The position numbers and the translations under genes are program-made. The notes under the pieces were generated by a model. The model saw only the letters and a list, made by a program, of their open reading frames with translations. It did not search any database and had not been told where the DNA came from. A stretch of 64,000 nucleotides of DNA, taken from contig JACCIC010000054.1 in assembly GCA_018907035.1 (NCBI GenBank), positions 957,001-1,021,000 on the forward strand, in the 5' to 3' direction. Shown piece after piece: positions 26,870 to 39,990 of the stretch. This stretch comes from Sycobia sp. Sy_11. Lineage: Eukaryota; Arthropoda; Insecta; Hymenoptera; Epichrysomallidae. Every line of letters starts with the position of its first letter. Position 1 is the first letter of the stretch.

Positions 26870-28130
26870 TCTTAGGTGTGTTTTCATTCAAAAATCCAAA
26901 TGCAAATGGAAGATTTTAGACTGACGTATTCGATAGCCGAGTCTATGAAATGTGACACGAGTAGTGAATTCGAGTAGTTTAAACCTGATTTGACTTTATG
27001 TTTCCATCGCTCCACAGGCAGACATCTAGGTACATGAGAAATTGATGGGCTAAATTTATGTTTAGGTTTGAGTTGGTTTATAAGGCGGGGCTTTAAAATT
27101 ATTTAAATAAATGTGCACATGGAATAAATAATAAACAGTATTTAAAAAATAAATAAATATTTAAATTACTTTCGCGGAACTGCGTTGATAATAGATTTTG
27201 ATTTTGTTCTTGACACTGTTTATAAGTGTACTACATTAAAAGATATTGCTCAAAGCACTTCTTTGGTTTTTGATTTTAATTAAAATTTTATGATTTTAAC
27301 AAGACATTCCTGACTCATACTTTATATACTATACAGAAAAACTATCTAAAACATCCATACGAAGTGACGTATTTAAACTAAATAAACTAAAACGTATTTA
27401 AGTTAAATATAAGGGATGAAATATACTATTTGCACGTGCATCTTTACTCTCACGAATTATTATTTATAGAGCCACTTGGATAAAAAAAAACAATGAACGA
27501 TGTACTACAGGTACACACATAATACTTATTTTTTCAAATTTAAATAATATTGTCATAATTACATAGAAATTTGCAATTAATAACGTATCTGGCATTGTTA
27601 ATTCTTTTACTAAATATGTAGAAATATTAAATATGGGTGACAGATTTGATCCATATGTAACAAGGTAGCTCTAATTACCTCCAAAATGAGTTCTCTATAA
27701 TGTTTTAAAAATTGAACATTCTCCTATGTCAAAATTATTATACTTTTGTAGATATTTAGAATAAATACTTATCTATAACTACATTTGATTACTATATAAT
27801 GAAAAAATAATTGTATAGGAATATCGTTACTTCCATCATCGCATTTCAAGTTAAAAAGTCCCAATGAACTGATCTTTGCAAATGTCTAGTTTTCTAGTTA
27901 CTGTGAATTCATGTTAGTCCGATTCCCAAAGTTTAAGTGGATGATTTGCTGCCTAACTATATGTTTTAAGATTATTTATTATTATGTAATAGACCACAGT
28001 TTTTTATTAATGAAGATGCAGTGCCTTTTACATTTTTACTAATTGATCACAAAATCGTCTAAATCAGATCTTACAGAACTAGACGAATTTTTTCGTGAAT
28101 ATTTGTACTCGATGCTACAATCACTAAATA
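26870..28130. other. AT-rich intergenic DNA, nothing recognised
   Basis: No gene, transposon protein or strong repeat was seen. The 27000-27090 stretch is somewhat less AT-rich and may belong to the preceding SINE-like relic. Confidence 0.5.
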
Positions 28131-28445
28131 CGTTTTATACTCTGACACCCGCAAGGATGTTATCCATGCCGAACGTGTCCGCCTATACCGACCGATACCT
28201 CAAAAATATACGCCGACAACGCCACACACCCGTATAGTAAGAGGGAAGGCCGGCCTTATGGCGGGAAACCCCCTCCATCTGCGGATAACAGGCTGACACT
28301 GTCACCCTGACAGTAGAGAAGAGAGTCGTGGAGCCCAGCGCTTTATTGGGGGAGGAGTTCATGCATCAGCGTCTGATGATGCTTGGTTACCCTCTTGATT
28401 TCGGGAATTCGCTGGCGTTGCTGTCGGATGCAGATGCATTTTAGA
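28130..28445. other. Unassigned GC-rich island
   Basis: About 310 bp of clearly higher GC content lie in very AT-rich surroundings with sharp edges. It contains the inverted repeat CTGTCACCCTGACAG. A short plus-strand frame (28043-28237) runs into it, ending in arginine-rich peptide, but crosses the composition boundary and is probably not a gene. The abrupt edges suggest inserted DNA, such as the 3' region of a GC-rich LINE or a conserved noncoding element. No protein family was recognised. Confidence 0.4.
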
Positions 28446-30109
28446 TATATTTGTGTAAACTATACATGCTGTTATATATAGGGTTTCATATAAAATGCAC
28501 TTAGCCATTTTATACATATATAGGGCAATTGTTATCTAAAGATTGAAATATTCACGAGGTATATAATTAATTATATAGAAATATAGTATTCGGTATAAAA
28601 TATATTTTTTGTTTTTTTTTTTTGATGAAAATGCAACTTTATTGTAAAAAAATTCTATAAAGGATTTATTTAAAGTATTTTCCATAGCTAGCCACAACTT
28701 TTTATTATATCGTTCGAATATCTTAACGATAAAAGTGTTCGTCTTTGAAACTATCCAATCAACAAATTAAGCCATTTGTTGAATGGCTTTTGAATTTTCA
28801 TATGAGTAGAACTGCTGTTTAGTTAGATCATGTACTTTCGAATACAACAAGTAATAATCGGACGGCGCATATGTAGAGAATATAGTGGATTCGGATTTTG
28901 ACATTGAATACTGACCGACACTGAACACCTCCTGGTTTCGAATCATAAAAACCCAACTTTATTGTTATTGAAACATTCTCAATGCATACGATCGTTTAGA
29001 AATAGATTGGCGAGGAATTTGTAATTCTGAAGAAAACTCTTCTGCCGTTTGGCACGAATATTCTTCAAGCAATACCACTGATTCAGTCACTACGTTAATG
29101 TTACCGTTTTCCGAGATTCATGTATGAAAATAGTAGAAGAACAGTACATGTACTGGTCAGAATATAGAGCGGCAGATATGTTCTAGATTGGTTCTAATGT
29201 AACCAACATACATACTAATTTGTTATTAATCATAAACTACTCCACAATATTATTAAGATATTATAGTAATATTGCTCTGATATTGCGCTAATATTGATGA
29301 CATTTTTCATTAACCAAATATTTGCCAGGTATCTTACTATTTAAAATAACGAGATACAAATTAATTAAATCTTGTGTATGGTCTTTGAAACGATTAATTT
29401 AAATCTATAAACTGTAACAATGAACTATCAAAATATCCAATTATTGACAAATGTTGAAAATACTAGAAATATTATTTCAAATATTACTTTCCATAATGGA
29501 TATCTCTTCCAATTTCTAATCAGTTTTATGAAAATAACATTTGATAAAATTAATTTAATCGACAATAATTAATATAATTTAGATTGTGGTCTTTTATTAA
29601 ATAATTATTTCTGCATATTGGAAAATTTAGATACTTCATACACATATATTAGTTAATTCTTACTTCAAAATTAGCCATGATAGATTAACTTGCATTTATT
29701 ATTTGTAACATAAAGAACGTGTGTTTAACTTAAGTTCATTTCAATTTGATAAACAAATTGAGTAATATTAGAAATATTAAGTATGAATATATGAATATAT
29801 GCGATTTCCATGTCATTGTATGAGATGTTAAAATGAAGATATAGACAATTGGATAATGCATTCTATAATGTAAAAAAAAGATAATTATAGTTTTCTAAAA
29901 ACTGTTCAAGAAAGATATTTTTAAGAATTATTTAGACAGTAAATTTTTTCCAAATTTATAATTCTAATAATTTATAATGTGCAATGAAAAGGAAAACAAC
30001 ATTTTAATAAAACTAAATTTATAAAATAAAATAAATATAAAATGTTATTTGTATAATAGTATATACTTATACATAGTCTATACAGAATTATTAATAAGAA
30101 TATTTAGAA
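28445..30109. other. AT-rich intergenic DNA, nothing recognised
   Basis: No gene-like frame, RNA gene or transposon could be seen. The right end is the 3' flank of the NIFK-like gene. Confidence 0.55.
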
Positions 30110-31208
30110 TTACGTATTCACAGGTTTAAATTTAATATCAATACCAATACTATTTAATTTTTCTTCCAACAAGGAGAGTTTTTTTAATGATCTCTTAACA
30201 GTTTTTTTATGCTGCTTATCACTTATAGGCTCATCCATTTTCTTTAATTCTTTCATTCGATTTGTTAGCTTTGGGTAAAATATAGAATTCCAAGATTTTC
30301 CAGAAAAGTAACCCCAATGCTGTTTGTCAGGTGGAATGTAAGTAGCTATTAATAGAAACATAGTTTTATGAATCATTGAAATATAACTAAATATGAAATC
30401 AATTGAACGAAACATTATTCATAACACTAATATAAAATAATTAATAATTTAAAAATGCATGACATAATATAAAGTGATCAAAATACTTATAACTTCACTT
30501 TAACAGTCAAAGTAAGTAGAATTTGAAATTTTATAGCATAACATACCTTTTAAAAGTCTACCGCACATTAAATAGTTATTCATCGTTTCAGCAGCTATTT
30601 TAGCTACATCTTGAAACTCAAATTCAATATAACCATATCCTCGACTTTTTCCAGTCTGTAATTCAATATTATAAATATTAAGTTGTAATGCTTGTTTTGT
30701 TTTTTAAGTATCATTTTTTTGTTGTATTTATTTATCTTACTTTCTTTGATCGAGCTACTCTTACTCTTGTAACTTTTCCAAACTGTTCAAAATATTCCTT
30801 CATTTCAGCTTCAAAAAATCCATATGGAATATGGCCAATGTAAACAATACCCCTGTTTGATTTATATTGTTTCTCCTTTTTCTTAGTTTCATTAGATTTA
30901 TTTAACAATTCTTTTTTAAGAACATTTTTTTTAAATCTTTTTTGTTTTTTTTCTGTAATTAAATAGTGAAACACCAATGTAATAATGAATGGAAAATATA
31001 ATTCATAATGTGCAGCTAATATTACAGAACTACTCGTGAAGGTAATCGTAAAATAAAATTACTAATAATATTTATGAAATTATAAAGTAGCATAAGGAAT
31101 CATAGGTTATATTATATCATAAATAACTACCTTTATAAGCTTGCTTATATTACTGACTGCTTTACTTAAAGTAGAGGTCTCTGATTTTGTAATCTTCTTA
31201 ATTTTCAT
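30110..31208 (-). CDS. NIFK-like nucleolar RRM protein (MKI67 FHA-domain-interacting, ribosome biogenesis)
   Basis: Four minus-strand exons join in frame: 31208-31166, 30952-30741, 30655-30547 and 30345-30110 (stop), giving 199 residues. A lysine-rich N-terminus leads into one RRM. RNP2 is VYIGHI in exon 2 and RNP1 is [10 protein letters not shown], formed with exon 3, followed by [20 protein letters not shown]. The last exon has [17 protein letters not shown] and a basic tail. The MNNYL-x-x-x-RLL segment and the single RRM with lysine-rich flanks fit the NIFK/Nop15 family, nucleolar factors for large-subunit rRNA maturation. The exon-1 donor was taken at 31165 (GTAAAG) because it gives the phase exon 2 needs; the later GTAGTT at 31130 would cause a stop. 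The protein is shorter than human NIFK mainly in its C-terminal region. Confidence 0.85.
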
Positions 31209-32675
31209 TTTAATTGGCTTTAATTAATAAACTGTGTTAAAATATATTAAAAAAACATTAGTCTATAATTAAAATAACAAAACTTTAGATCACTACACAA
31301 TGCGCACTATCTTTAACGTAACGGACAACGGAATAACGGATGCGCGCCGGCGGACCTTGATTGAACTAATGATGACTGTACCACGACAATACGTATGTCC
31401 TGTGACCTGTCCCGTACGGTTTTGTCAATTTTGTATTTTGTAGGCACTTATCTCTGGTGGGCAGGGTGGGCAGGTTTTGTCAGCATGAGTCAAATCAGGT
31501 CAAATCTGATCAAATTCTCCACGCTATCTCAGCCATAAAAACGATAAAAACTGAATAACGAATTGCAATTTCCGGTATGGGAAACTTAAATTCTTTTGTG
31601 TACAACTAAATTTACGGATATACTAAAAAAATATGTATTATTTTTCTCTAAAATTAATCATTTTACTTACGCCAACTCATATAAAGCAAACTAATAAATA
31701 TTTTGAGTTTTTTTAAAAAGATAATATGTAATTGTAGTGGCGGGTAGACTGTCCTTATTTATAATTACCCCGTAAAATATGAAATATTAAGATCAATACG
31801 AATTTTGTTAATAAAAGACAATTTGACTACCACCTTAACTAAAAATTTATCCCACTTGTAAACTACAAACTACAATGCTCATCGCTTCAAGCTGCTTTGA
31901 CTCTTCTTCAGGGACTGCTACAGATGGGTACAATTTTCGGCGAAGGTTGCAGTAATATTAACTTGGATTCAATCTAATAAATTAATTTAGATTTTGATAT
32001 TTAAAATTCTATCGAAAATGATTGTAAATAGGGGCTATTTGACTGTTGTTATAATTATATTATAATTGAACAAAAATAAGGCTGATAAAAATATTTTTTT
32101 TTTTCATTTTTCCATTCAGAAGAACAACTAAAACAAAAGGAATGTAAACACCATATTTTTTAGCACATTTACTTAAGTAGATATTACTTTTATAACCCAA
32201 GTATAAATTGTCTATTTTTAATAGTTAATAGATATTATTTATAAATGTAGATAGCCTTTTCTAATATTGTAATTTTTTATTGATATCAAATACTATATTT
32301 GTTTTCTTATTTGGTCAAGTTTAAAAGTGCTTGTATAAAATATAGCTTTTATATAGTTATTTTTATTAAAGTAAAAAACTGAACCAAATAAAGAAGTAAA
32401 TAATATTTACTATCAGTATTAAAAAATATATTTATAATAATCTATTATAAACAATAAATTTTAGATGATATCTATTAAGCGTTCAATAGGGGCAATCTAA
32501 TTTAAAAAATTATATGTACTTGCAAATTTTTTAAAAAATGACTATAATATTTAATTATTTTTTAGTTTATTTCATAGAAGAAAAAAGTAACATATATTAC
32601 ATATTTTCAACATGTTCGACGTGAATTTATGACTTTATGCAGTAGGTATAGTAGTAGTAGTAGTAGTGTATATAA

Positions 32676-32732
<57 letters not shown>

Positions 32733-33635
32733 TATATCTATTAATAAAGTAAATATATCTATTAATCATTATACGAGTTTAGTTACTGTTTAAAAGTTAC
32801 ATTAAGTTAAAAGACAACAAATTTTAGTTTAATGTGTAACACATTTTATAATTAAAAAGTGAATATTTATAATATTTTTAATAAATGATATCTGAAATTT
32901 TATCTTTGATAATAATCAATTAACAAATAAAAAAAATTATACGTTTCGTAGATTCATTCGCTGTTAAATGTGCTTTTCATGCATATATTTTAAATCTGTA
33001 ATAACATTTTTTTAAAGGTTATACAAATATATTTTTCATTATAAAAAACTTCATTATGAATATTAAATGTGATTATTATTGGCAGTATCTACAAATTTAT
33101 TTAGTCACGATTATTTACATTTGGTACAAATTTCTTTTTATTGTATAACATACAAAAAAGCAACAACTTTTGAAATACTTTAAACAAACACAGTAGTAAA
33201 TTGTTAGGCATATAATTTATAAATTTTTAAAATTTGGCGTACAAATTTCATGAAAAATTTTTCCAGAAATTTATGCAAGGTGCGTTTAACAACTCTGTAT
33301 TCAAAATTAATAATAAAAAATATAAAGTGAAAACTATTTTTAAACAAGATAAACATTTATCTATAGTTTCTGTATTTAAATACCCAAAACTTTGTACATT
33401 AAGCTTACAAATTTTTTATAAACAAAAATAAGTTTAACGCTTTTATATACGATGTATATCGCTTAGTTTATTATCTTTACCTTTTGTACCTAAAATTAGT
33501 ACAATAACTAATTTCAGAGAATCATGAGCGCACCTTACCTTCTCTGAATTGGTATCAAATATATTATCCACAATTTGATTAGACTACTCTTAATTAGTTA
33601 TTAATAATAATTCGCACTTAAACCTATTTTTCTCA
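31209..33635. other. Intergenic DNA between NIFK-like and PP5 genes
   Basis: The first 150 bp hold the NIFK-like promoter and include a moderately GC-rich patch at about 31300-31420. The rest is AT-rich with a (TAG)n tract near 32650 and a (TA)n tract at 32684-32728. The right end is the PP5 3' flank. No gene was recognised. Confidence 0.5.
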
Positions 33636-36501
33636 CTAGGACATTGATCTTATCAAAAAGTTTGCATATGCCATTGGCATTACGTTTGGATGCGGCTGAA
33701 AAGAGATTAAAATAAAATAATAACGTTATTTTTTTTGCATATTTCATAAATGTTTCAAATTCTTACCACAGCTTCATAGGAAGTGAATTGAGGTATCATA
33801 TCCTTGCCATTGAGTGTTATAAAGGCACCTTGATTACCCATTGTATCACTAAAAATAAAAGAAATTCATTGTAATATGAATTAATAATAATTTATAACTA
33901 ACTTTATAATTTTGAATAAAAATAATAGTAGATTATTATTATGTATATTTTTTCAAATTAAAAACAATATTTAATTTGTTCTATATCATTCAAATACATT
34001 TAGAGGCCTACGATGGCTCGATCGCTAGAGCGAAGGATTAGTAACTCGGTGATCCGAGTTCAAATCGCGGTCTCAGCCGATTGACACAACCACCGCTATA
34101 ATTTTCTACATGTGCTTTATTTACAAACACATCGGAGACCTCCGTCACTGATTAGCACCGGTATTTGGAAGCATAAATAGAGCGACGTTAAATAACATAG
34201 AAAAAAAAACATTTAAATACACACACACACTCACAGACACACAAAATTACAATTACAATAAATGCATAAAGGCAGTATTTAAATACATTATTATATATAT
34301 TACCAATAATTTGGAGCCGAGAAAACTGTTATACATTTTCCATTGTGGCCAAGTTCATATCCATCTTGTTTAACCTCATGACTCCTTATAATGTAGTCAA
34401 GGTTATTAAGTTCTAAAAATTTGTGCGTAACATCAGGCCCAAACTGGACTGCAATCCCTCGTTTACTAGGTGCTCTACCTGGTAAAGGTTGAGGATCTGA
34501 CCATAATAATTCACACATAAGTCCCTCATCTGGTGGCTGCTGATTTCTATTTATATCTCTAATTTCCTGTAACGTTACATCATCTCTGGAGAATAAACCT
34601 CCATGCATTACCTAAATATAAAATATATTATTATAGATTAATCATGTATATTTTTCTTAAACTAGATATCTAATGCTACTATAGAAGACAATAAGTAAAA
34701 ATAAAATAGAATTTATTATTCAAATGAAATAAAAAGGAACAAACACATACAAGAACTTTCTCATTAAGGCAATGAGCTAATGGTAACCAGTTATATACTT
34801 CTGTAAATAAACCAGCCATCTGAGCAGTATACTTTGCTTTTACTTCCCCTTCAAATCCATACATATGATTCATTGTTGCAGATTCATGATTACCTGTTTC
34901 AAAAAAATATATCGTATTGAGTTATTTAAAAAAAACTTGGATAAATCAGAAAACTTACCTCTGGACATAAAAAAATGGTCAGGGTATAATAATTTAAATC
35001 CAAATAATGTAAATATACATTCAACTGAGAAAGATCCTCTGTCAACAAAATCTCCATTAAATAACTGTATAATTATTAAGGTAAATTTTTTAAATACAAA
35101 AATTTAGATTTAAAGGTAAATAAAATTTTAAGTAAAAGGATACATAAGGATTAGATTCTGATGGTAATCCATTCAGTTCAAAAATATTGAGTAAATCATA
35201 AAATTGACCATGAATGTCTCCACAAACTGTAAATTTACTTTCCTCTGGGATTGTAATATTGATTAAACTAGGCTGTGCCATAAAAAGAGTTTTTATATCA
35301 AGAAGGATTTTATAGGCATATTTTTGATGCAGTATTTTTTCTTTTTTATACCAGTCTATTAAATTAAGCATAAAATCTAGAGTAACTTTATCGTCTTCTA
35401 ATTTTGGTCCTTTATATTCATCACTAATAACTAAAAAACAAATGAATTATGATGAAACAAGCAAAAGTTTTAATAACATAGTTTTTATTCGAAATGCAAT
35501 CAAACTTACTCATAGCTTCTAAATTAATTGAATCTGCTAAACACTTTACTTTCTCTTCCACAGCAATAGCTTTTTGAAAAGCTATTTGTTTCACAATTTT
35601 ATTACATTCTGTATGTTTTGCTTTTGCATCCTTGTCTTTTGGCTTAGCTTTTACAACTTCTTCATAATCTTTAAGAGCAAGCTTAAATTTCCCTAAGGAC
35701 ATATTAGCTGCTGCCCTTCGATAGTAACCCTTAACATAATTTCGGTCTAATTCTATTGCTGTCGTAGCATCCTTTAATGCATAACCAAAGCATTCTGTCT
35801 TTAAATATGCAAAACTTCGATTTCCATAATAAATAGCTATGTTTGGATTTGTTTCAATCGCATTGGTGTAGAAAGTAATTGCTTCTTCATAATTTTGATC
35901 TTTGTACAGGAATATATATTAATATTAATTATATATACAGATAATAAGGAAACGAACATAGATAACCTTAACAGTAAAAAAATAAATGTATTACTTATAC
36001 AATCATATTAAATTTAGTAGATTAAAAATTATTTGGTTGACTTCGATATTAAAAACTACTTTTAATATACTCTGTAAAACAAATGTATTATATCAATCAG
36101 GAGATTCATTCATCATTAAAAAAAAGTGTGGTTAAGTTCGAAATGCACGTGATCAATTTCGTGCACTAATATTGCGTAAATTAAAAACAATTTCAAATGC
36201 AGAATTTGAATTATGAATACAAAAATTGCAATACAAGTCGAAATTTTACATTGATAAACTTTATATATAGATATAGTTGACTATGCCAATTTCTGCACAA
36301 TTCCAATGTAAACGATTTAAATCCTGTTAAATTATCAGTTACGTGAGAATTTGTGAGTAATAATAAAACTACAAAAATAAATAATTCTTAAATACACGTA
36401 CTTTTGAATAATTCGTTCGCTTTCTCTTTGTATTTTTCTGCCAAAGCAATTTCTTCGGCTGTCGGATCTTTGATCGTCTCTGCCGCAACATTTTCACTCA
36501 T
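33636..36501 (-). CDS. PPP5C: Serine/threonine-protein phosphatase 5 (TPR-PP5)
   Basis: Eight minus-strand exons join in frame: 36501-36402, 35899-35510, 35430-35144, 35064-34959, 34893-34751, 34611-34304, 33848-33767 and 33695-33636 (TAG), giving 491 residues against about 499 in human PP5. Residues about 20-140 are three TPR repeats ([15 protein letters not shown], then [19 protein letters not shown] helices) that in this family bind Hsp90 and autoinhibit the enzyme. The PPP catalytic core follows: GDIHG at 234-238, GDFVDRG at 263-269, GNHE at 295-298 (split by an intron), MHGG at 344-347 and RSHE at 418-421; the metal- and phosphate-binding residues are all present. The C-terminus [14 protein letters not shown] is the PP5-specific autoinhibitory helix region. 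PP5 dephosphorylates Hsp90/Cdc37 clients and stress-kinase components in cytosol and nucleus. The exon-2 acceptor is an unusual AAG. A SINE lies in the intron 33849-34303. Confidence 0.96.
34003..34209 (+). mobile_element. tRNA-derived SINE in PP5 intron
   Basis: The head resembles a tRNA gene with an A box (TGGCTCGATCGCTAGAG, near 34014) and a B box (GAGTTCAAATC, near 34056), the internal RNA polymerase III promoter. The body runs to GCGACGTTAAATAACATAG and ends in nine A's. The 7-base sequence ACATTTA flanks it at 33996-34002 and 34209-34215, fitting a short target duplication. It lacks a credible acceptor stem and CCA-adjacent end, so it is not a functional tRNA. It lies opposite to PP5 transcription. 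Confidence 0.8.
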
Positions 36502-36733
36502 TCTTGTATTTTAATTAAAGAAAGTACAAAAAACTACTTAAATTATACCGACCCTTAAATAGTAGATTATGCATTAAAGAAAGATGCTTTTTCGAAATCA
36601 AGAAATTCTCTTTATAACTATAATCGTTCGTAATTAATGAGCGATAAAGCCGTATATTATAAGGGCCCAGCGCCCAGCCAGGGGGTACGGTACAGGGCAA
36701 GCGATACAGGGTATATTATTTTCTCTATATGTG

Positions 36734-36793
<60 letters not shown>

Positions 36794-37029
36794 CCAAAGT
36801 CTATACCTGACTATACCATAGAGGTATCTATATATATCCGTGATATAATATATTGAATCTCGAACATCTCGAATCATAAGCGAACCGAACCGAACCTGAC
36901 CGAACCTGCGCGGCTGCCCTGCCGGCAGCCTGTCGAGTCCGATCGGTCTTTTATTTCGATTCGTTATATCGTCGATTATTTATTTCCTACTGAAAATTAA
37001 TATTATTATTATTGTTGTTGTTGTTGTTG

Positions 37030-37069
<40 letters not shown>

Positions 37070-38975
37070 TGAAAAATTTATATTATTATACTTACAATTA
37101 CAATTAGTTCATCTTTCGAATTAAATTCAATAAACCAAGGTAGCCACTACTCGTTTACATGGATATTTTTAATGAAAGCTTTACTATTTTGACACTGGAT
37201 ATGATGAAAAAAAAAACATTTTAAACAAAAAGTTGTAATGAATTAAGTTTATATAATATGCAGTTTTTCAAATTGTTTTATCAATATTATTACACTTTGG
37301 CTGAATTTACTCTCACCCCATTATTGAGTGATTATTTGCCTATATATATGTTATTAATAAAATCATAAAATTGATCAAGTTCAATAATTGAAACTATATA
37401 TTTTTGCATATGTAGTTTCATTAGAATTATTGTATGAAATGTTATATTGTTTTTTCAAATCTAATGTCTTAATAGTAGGAGTTTATATTAAATAATTTCT
37501 CTGATTAGTTTATTCAATTTAATAAAGTATAGAGAAAGTATAGTTTTTAAAAAAGTATACTATCTTAGAAATTGGATAACATTAATACTTGATAGGTTTA
37601 TAGGAATGATTTTCAACATAATTGAACTTTTTTATTCAATCTGGACCAAATATCTAACTCATATCTGTTCGCCCTGCTTAACTCTTAAGAATGTTTAAAT
37701 ATATATTATTTTTATGTGACTTATTTAATTATTTCTACTTAATAATAGAATTATTTATAGTATATAGATCAACATTTAAATCTATTTCTTACTCACATTT
37801 TCTAGGTAAAAATCAATTAAACAATTCATTGTTTTATAAAAATTATCAATATTGTTTATTTACAACATAAACTATAAACATTAATTAAAGAAGAAAGTAT
37901 GTTTATTATATGAACAATAAATTAAAAGAAAAAATTATTTCTATGAATTATAATTAGGTAGCTATTTGGATTATTTGAATTTTAAAAAAATGAAGAAAAA
38001 CACATATATTTATAAATTATTTTGATTAACAAAAACTATATAGACTAAAAATTATATACATTTTGTGAACCTTGCATCATTTCATATTTATACCTATGTC
38101 TAAATTTTTTTTCATTCATATAGATTATGACTTCTCTAAAAGTAAAAGTATATGATCATCACTAGCCCACTCTTGATCCAGTTTTTATTTATATACATGG
38201 TTCTTTCAACATGGATTAGTTTAGAATCTTATAATTGGTCCTTATACTTGCAGATGTCCTGAAACATAAAATATATCTTATAAAAATTTTATACTAATAA
38301 TCATTTAAATTTTATCAAATTATCATATATAATGTTAACATTATTTCAAGTTTATTTACTTTTTATGAAAAAAAATGTAATACAACCTATGGTCTGTTGT
38401 AACAACAGTCAACAGCCTTCTAATGTCAGTATTATTATAGAATAGGTCAATATTTTATCTTGAAATCTAAGATATCGAATAACTACTTATCATTAAAATA
38501 CAATTTTTTAAATTAAGGCATATATACCCATATGTTGATCACTAAATATTTAATTAGTAGTGATCCTTTTTTTCATAAAATTTATTTCTAAAATATCTTA
38601 TATTATGTCAAATACATTTTATAAGTATAATTATTAATTTCTTTTTATGATTTAATTTATGACATTATTGTAATGTGTAAAATCTCTTAATTTTTTATTT
38701 TGGAAAAAAATTAATAAAACAGAAAATTGAAGGAACAAAAAAATTGTTTTAATTAAAATTAAAACTTAACAGATTCTCTTATTATAAAATCATTTTTTTA
38801 ATTTGATATTCAATCAAAATTATACTCAAGTGAATTTCAATCAACATTTCATTTTTATAAAAAATTCACAGCGTAATCACATCGTCATTTTCATGTATAA
38901 TATTAGAAAGATAAAACAATTCATCATTGGAAGTAAAAACAAATAAGTTTTATTTGATTACAATATTTTAGCTTA

Positions 38976-39031
<56 letters not shown>

Positions 39032-39207
39032 CATGGATTCAAATATCTCGAATTAGAAATAACATCTCTTATTTAAATGTATTATTTCTAGAAATTCAAT
39101 TTTTTATATAACTATAGTATAAATAAATTAATTAATTGTATTTGATCAAAAATAAATTACAGTTGTCAATTTATATCTGTTTGACTGAAGCATTTTTAAA
39201 CTACATG

Positions 39208-39241
<34 letters not shown>

Positions 39242-39972
39242 TAAAATTTACATGAATTGAAGTAATTTGTTTTTCAACAAGTAAAAAACCAGTTGTACAT
39301 TAAAAATCTTGTATTATTCACAAATAAATCAAAATAATAAAAATATTTTTATAATTTATATCCTTTCAGAAAACTAAAAAACTGAAATAATAATAAAACT
39401 TGTACTGGTGAGTAAATAAAATTATTAGTTAAAATATTTTTAAAGTATTTTTATAAAAAATTTATACAAAATAATCATACCTTAACCAAAGAAATTGTGA
39501 AAAAACGTGTGCTTATCATCCTTCATCATTGTGACCTGTAAATTCGAATTTATCCTGAAATCTAGATTAAATATAATATATAGGCTGAGATAGGCATAGA
39601 TGCGCGGAGGTATGGAAAATACACTACGTCAATTCAACCCCATGCTTCAACCAGTTCAACCAGGTTGGAGCTGGTTGGAGCCGTGCTTTGATATCTGGTT
39701 AGAGTTTTGGAGTATACCTATATAGCAAACGAGTTCTTACCAAATAAAATAAAAAAGCAGGACTGTGCCAAAAATGGATTAAGCTAGCAAGCGGACAAAA
39801 GATAACGAGAGAGACAAGGTGGAAAAATGTGGAAAAATCTCGAGAGCTGGTGAATGGTGAGAGAAAAACTGTTCATGATCGAAAGAGGATTGACAAGAGT
39901 ACAAATCACGAAGTGAAGCATCGTTTTTGTGCTAAATTACACCAGGTTACACCAGCAGAGCTGCGGGTGGTA
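36502..39972. other. Shared upstream region of PP5 (minus) and RCE1 (plus) with microsatellites
   Basis: It holds (TA)n at about 36737-36791, a (GTT)n(ATT)n tract at about 37008-37066, and (TA)n tracts at about 38979-39029 and 39210-39238. A GC-richer patch at 36840-36940 has three tandem copies of ACCGA-type sequence (GAACCGAACCGAACCTGACC). At 39645-39690, short direct repeats (GGTTGGAGCTGGTTGGAGCC) lie in the presumed RCE1 promoter. No gene was recognised in the middle 2.5 kb. Confidence 0.5.
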
Positions 39973-39990
39973 ATGGAGCGATGGAGCTAA
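39973..39990 (+). promoter_or_regulatory. Short uORF overlapping the RCE1 start codon
   Basis: ATGGAGCGATGGAGCTAA is a five-codon open frame whose stop lies inside the first codons of the RCE1 frame, which begins at 39981. If the transcript includes 39973, ribosomes starting there would finish just past the main ATG. The main ATG is favoured because only its frame continues into the conserved exons. Confidence 0.5.

Noticed and set aside
30952..31131. A frameshift or homopolymer sequencing error in the NIFK-like gene
   Set aside because: It was suspected because the GTAGTT donor and exon 2 do not share phase; the earlier donor GTAAAG at 31165 restores the frame without any error.
33234..33431. 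A 65-codon frame downstream of the PP5 stop
   Set aside because: Lysine/phenylalanine-rich AT-driven composition, no domain, lies in the presumed PP5 3' flank on the opposite strand.
34003..34085. Possible functional tRNA gene
   Set aside because: A and B boxes are present, but the stems do not form a full cloverleaf, and the unit ends in an A-tail flanked by a short duplication, which fits a SINE.
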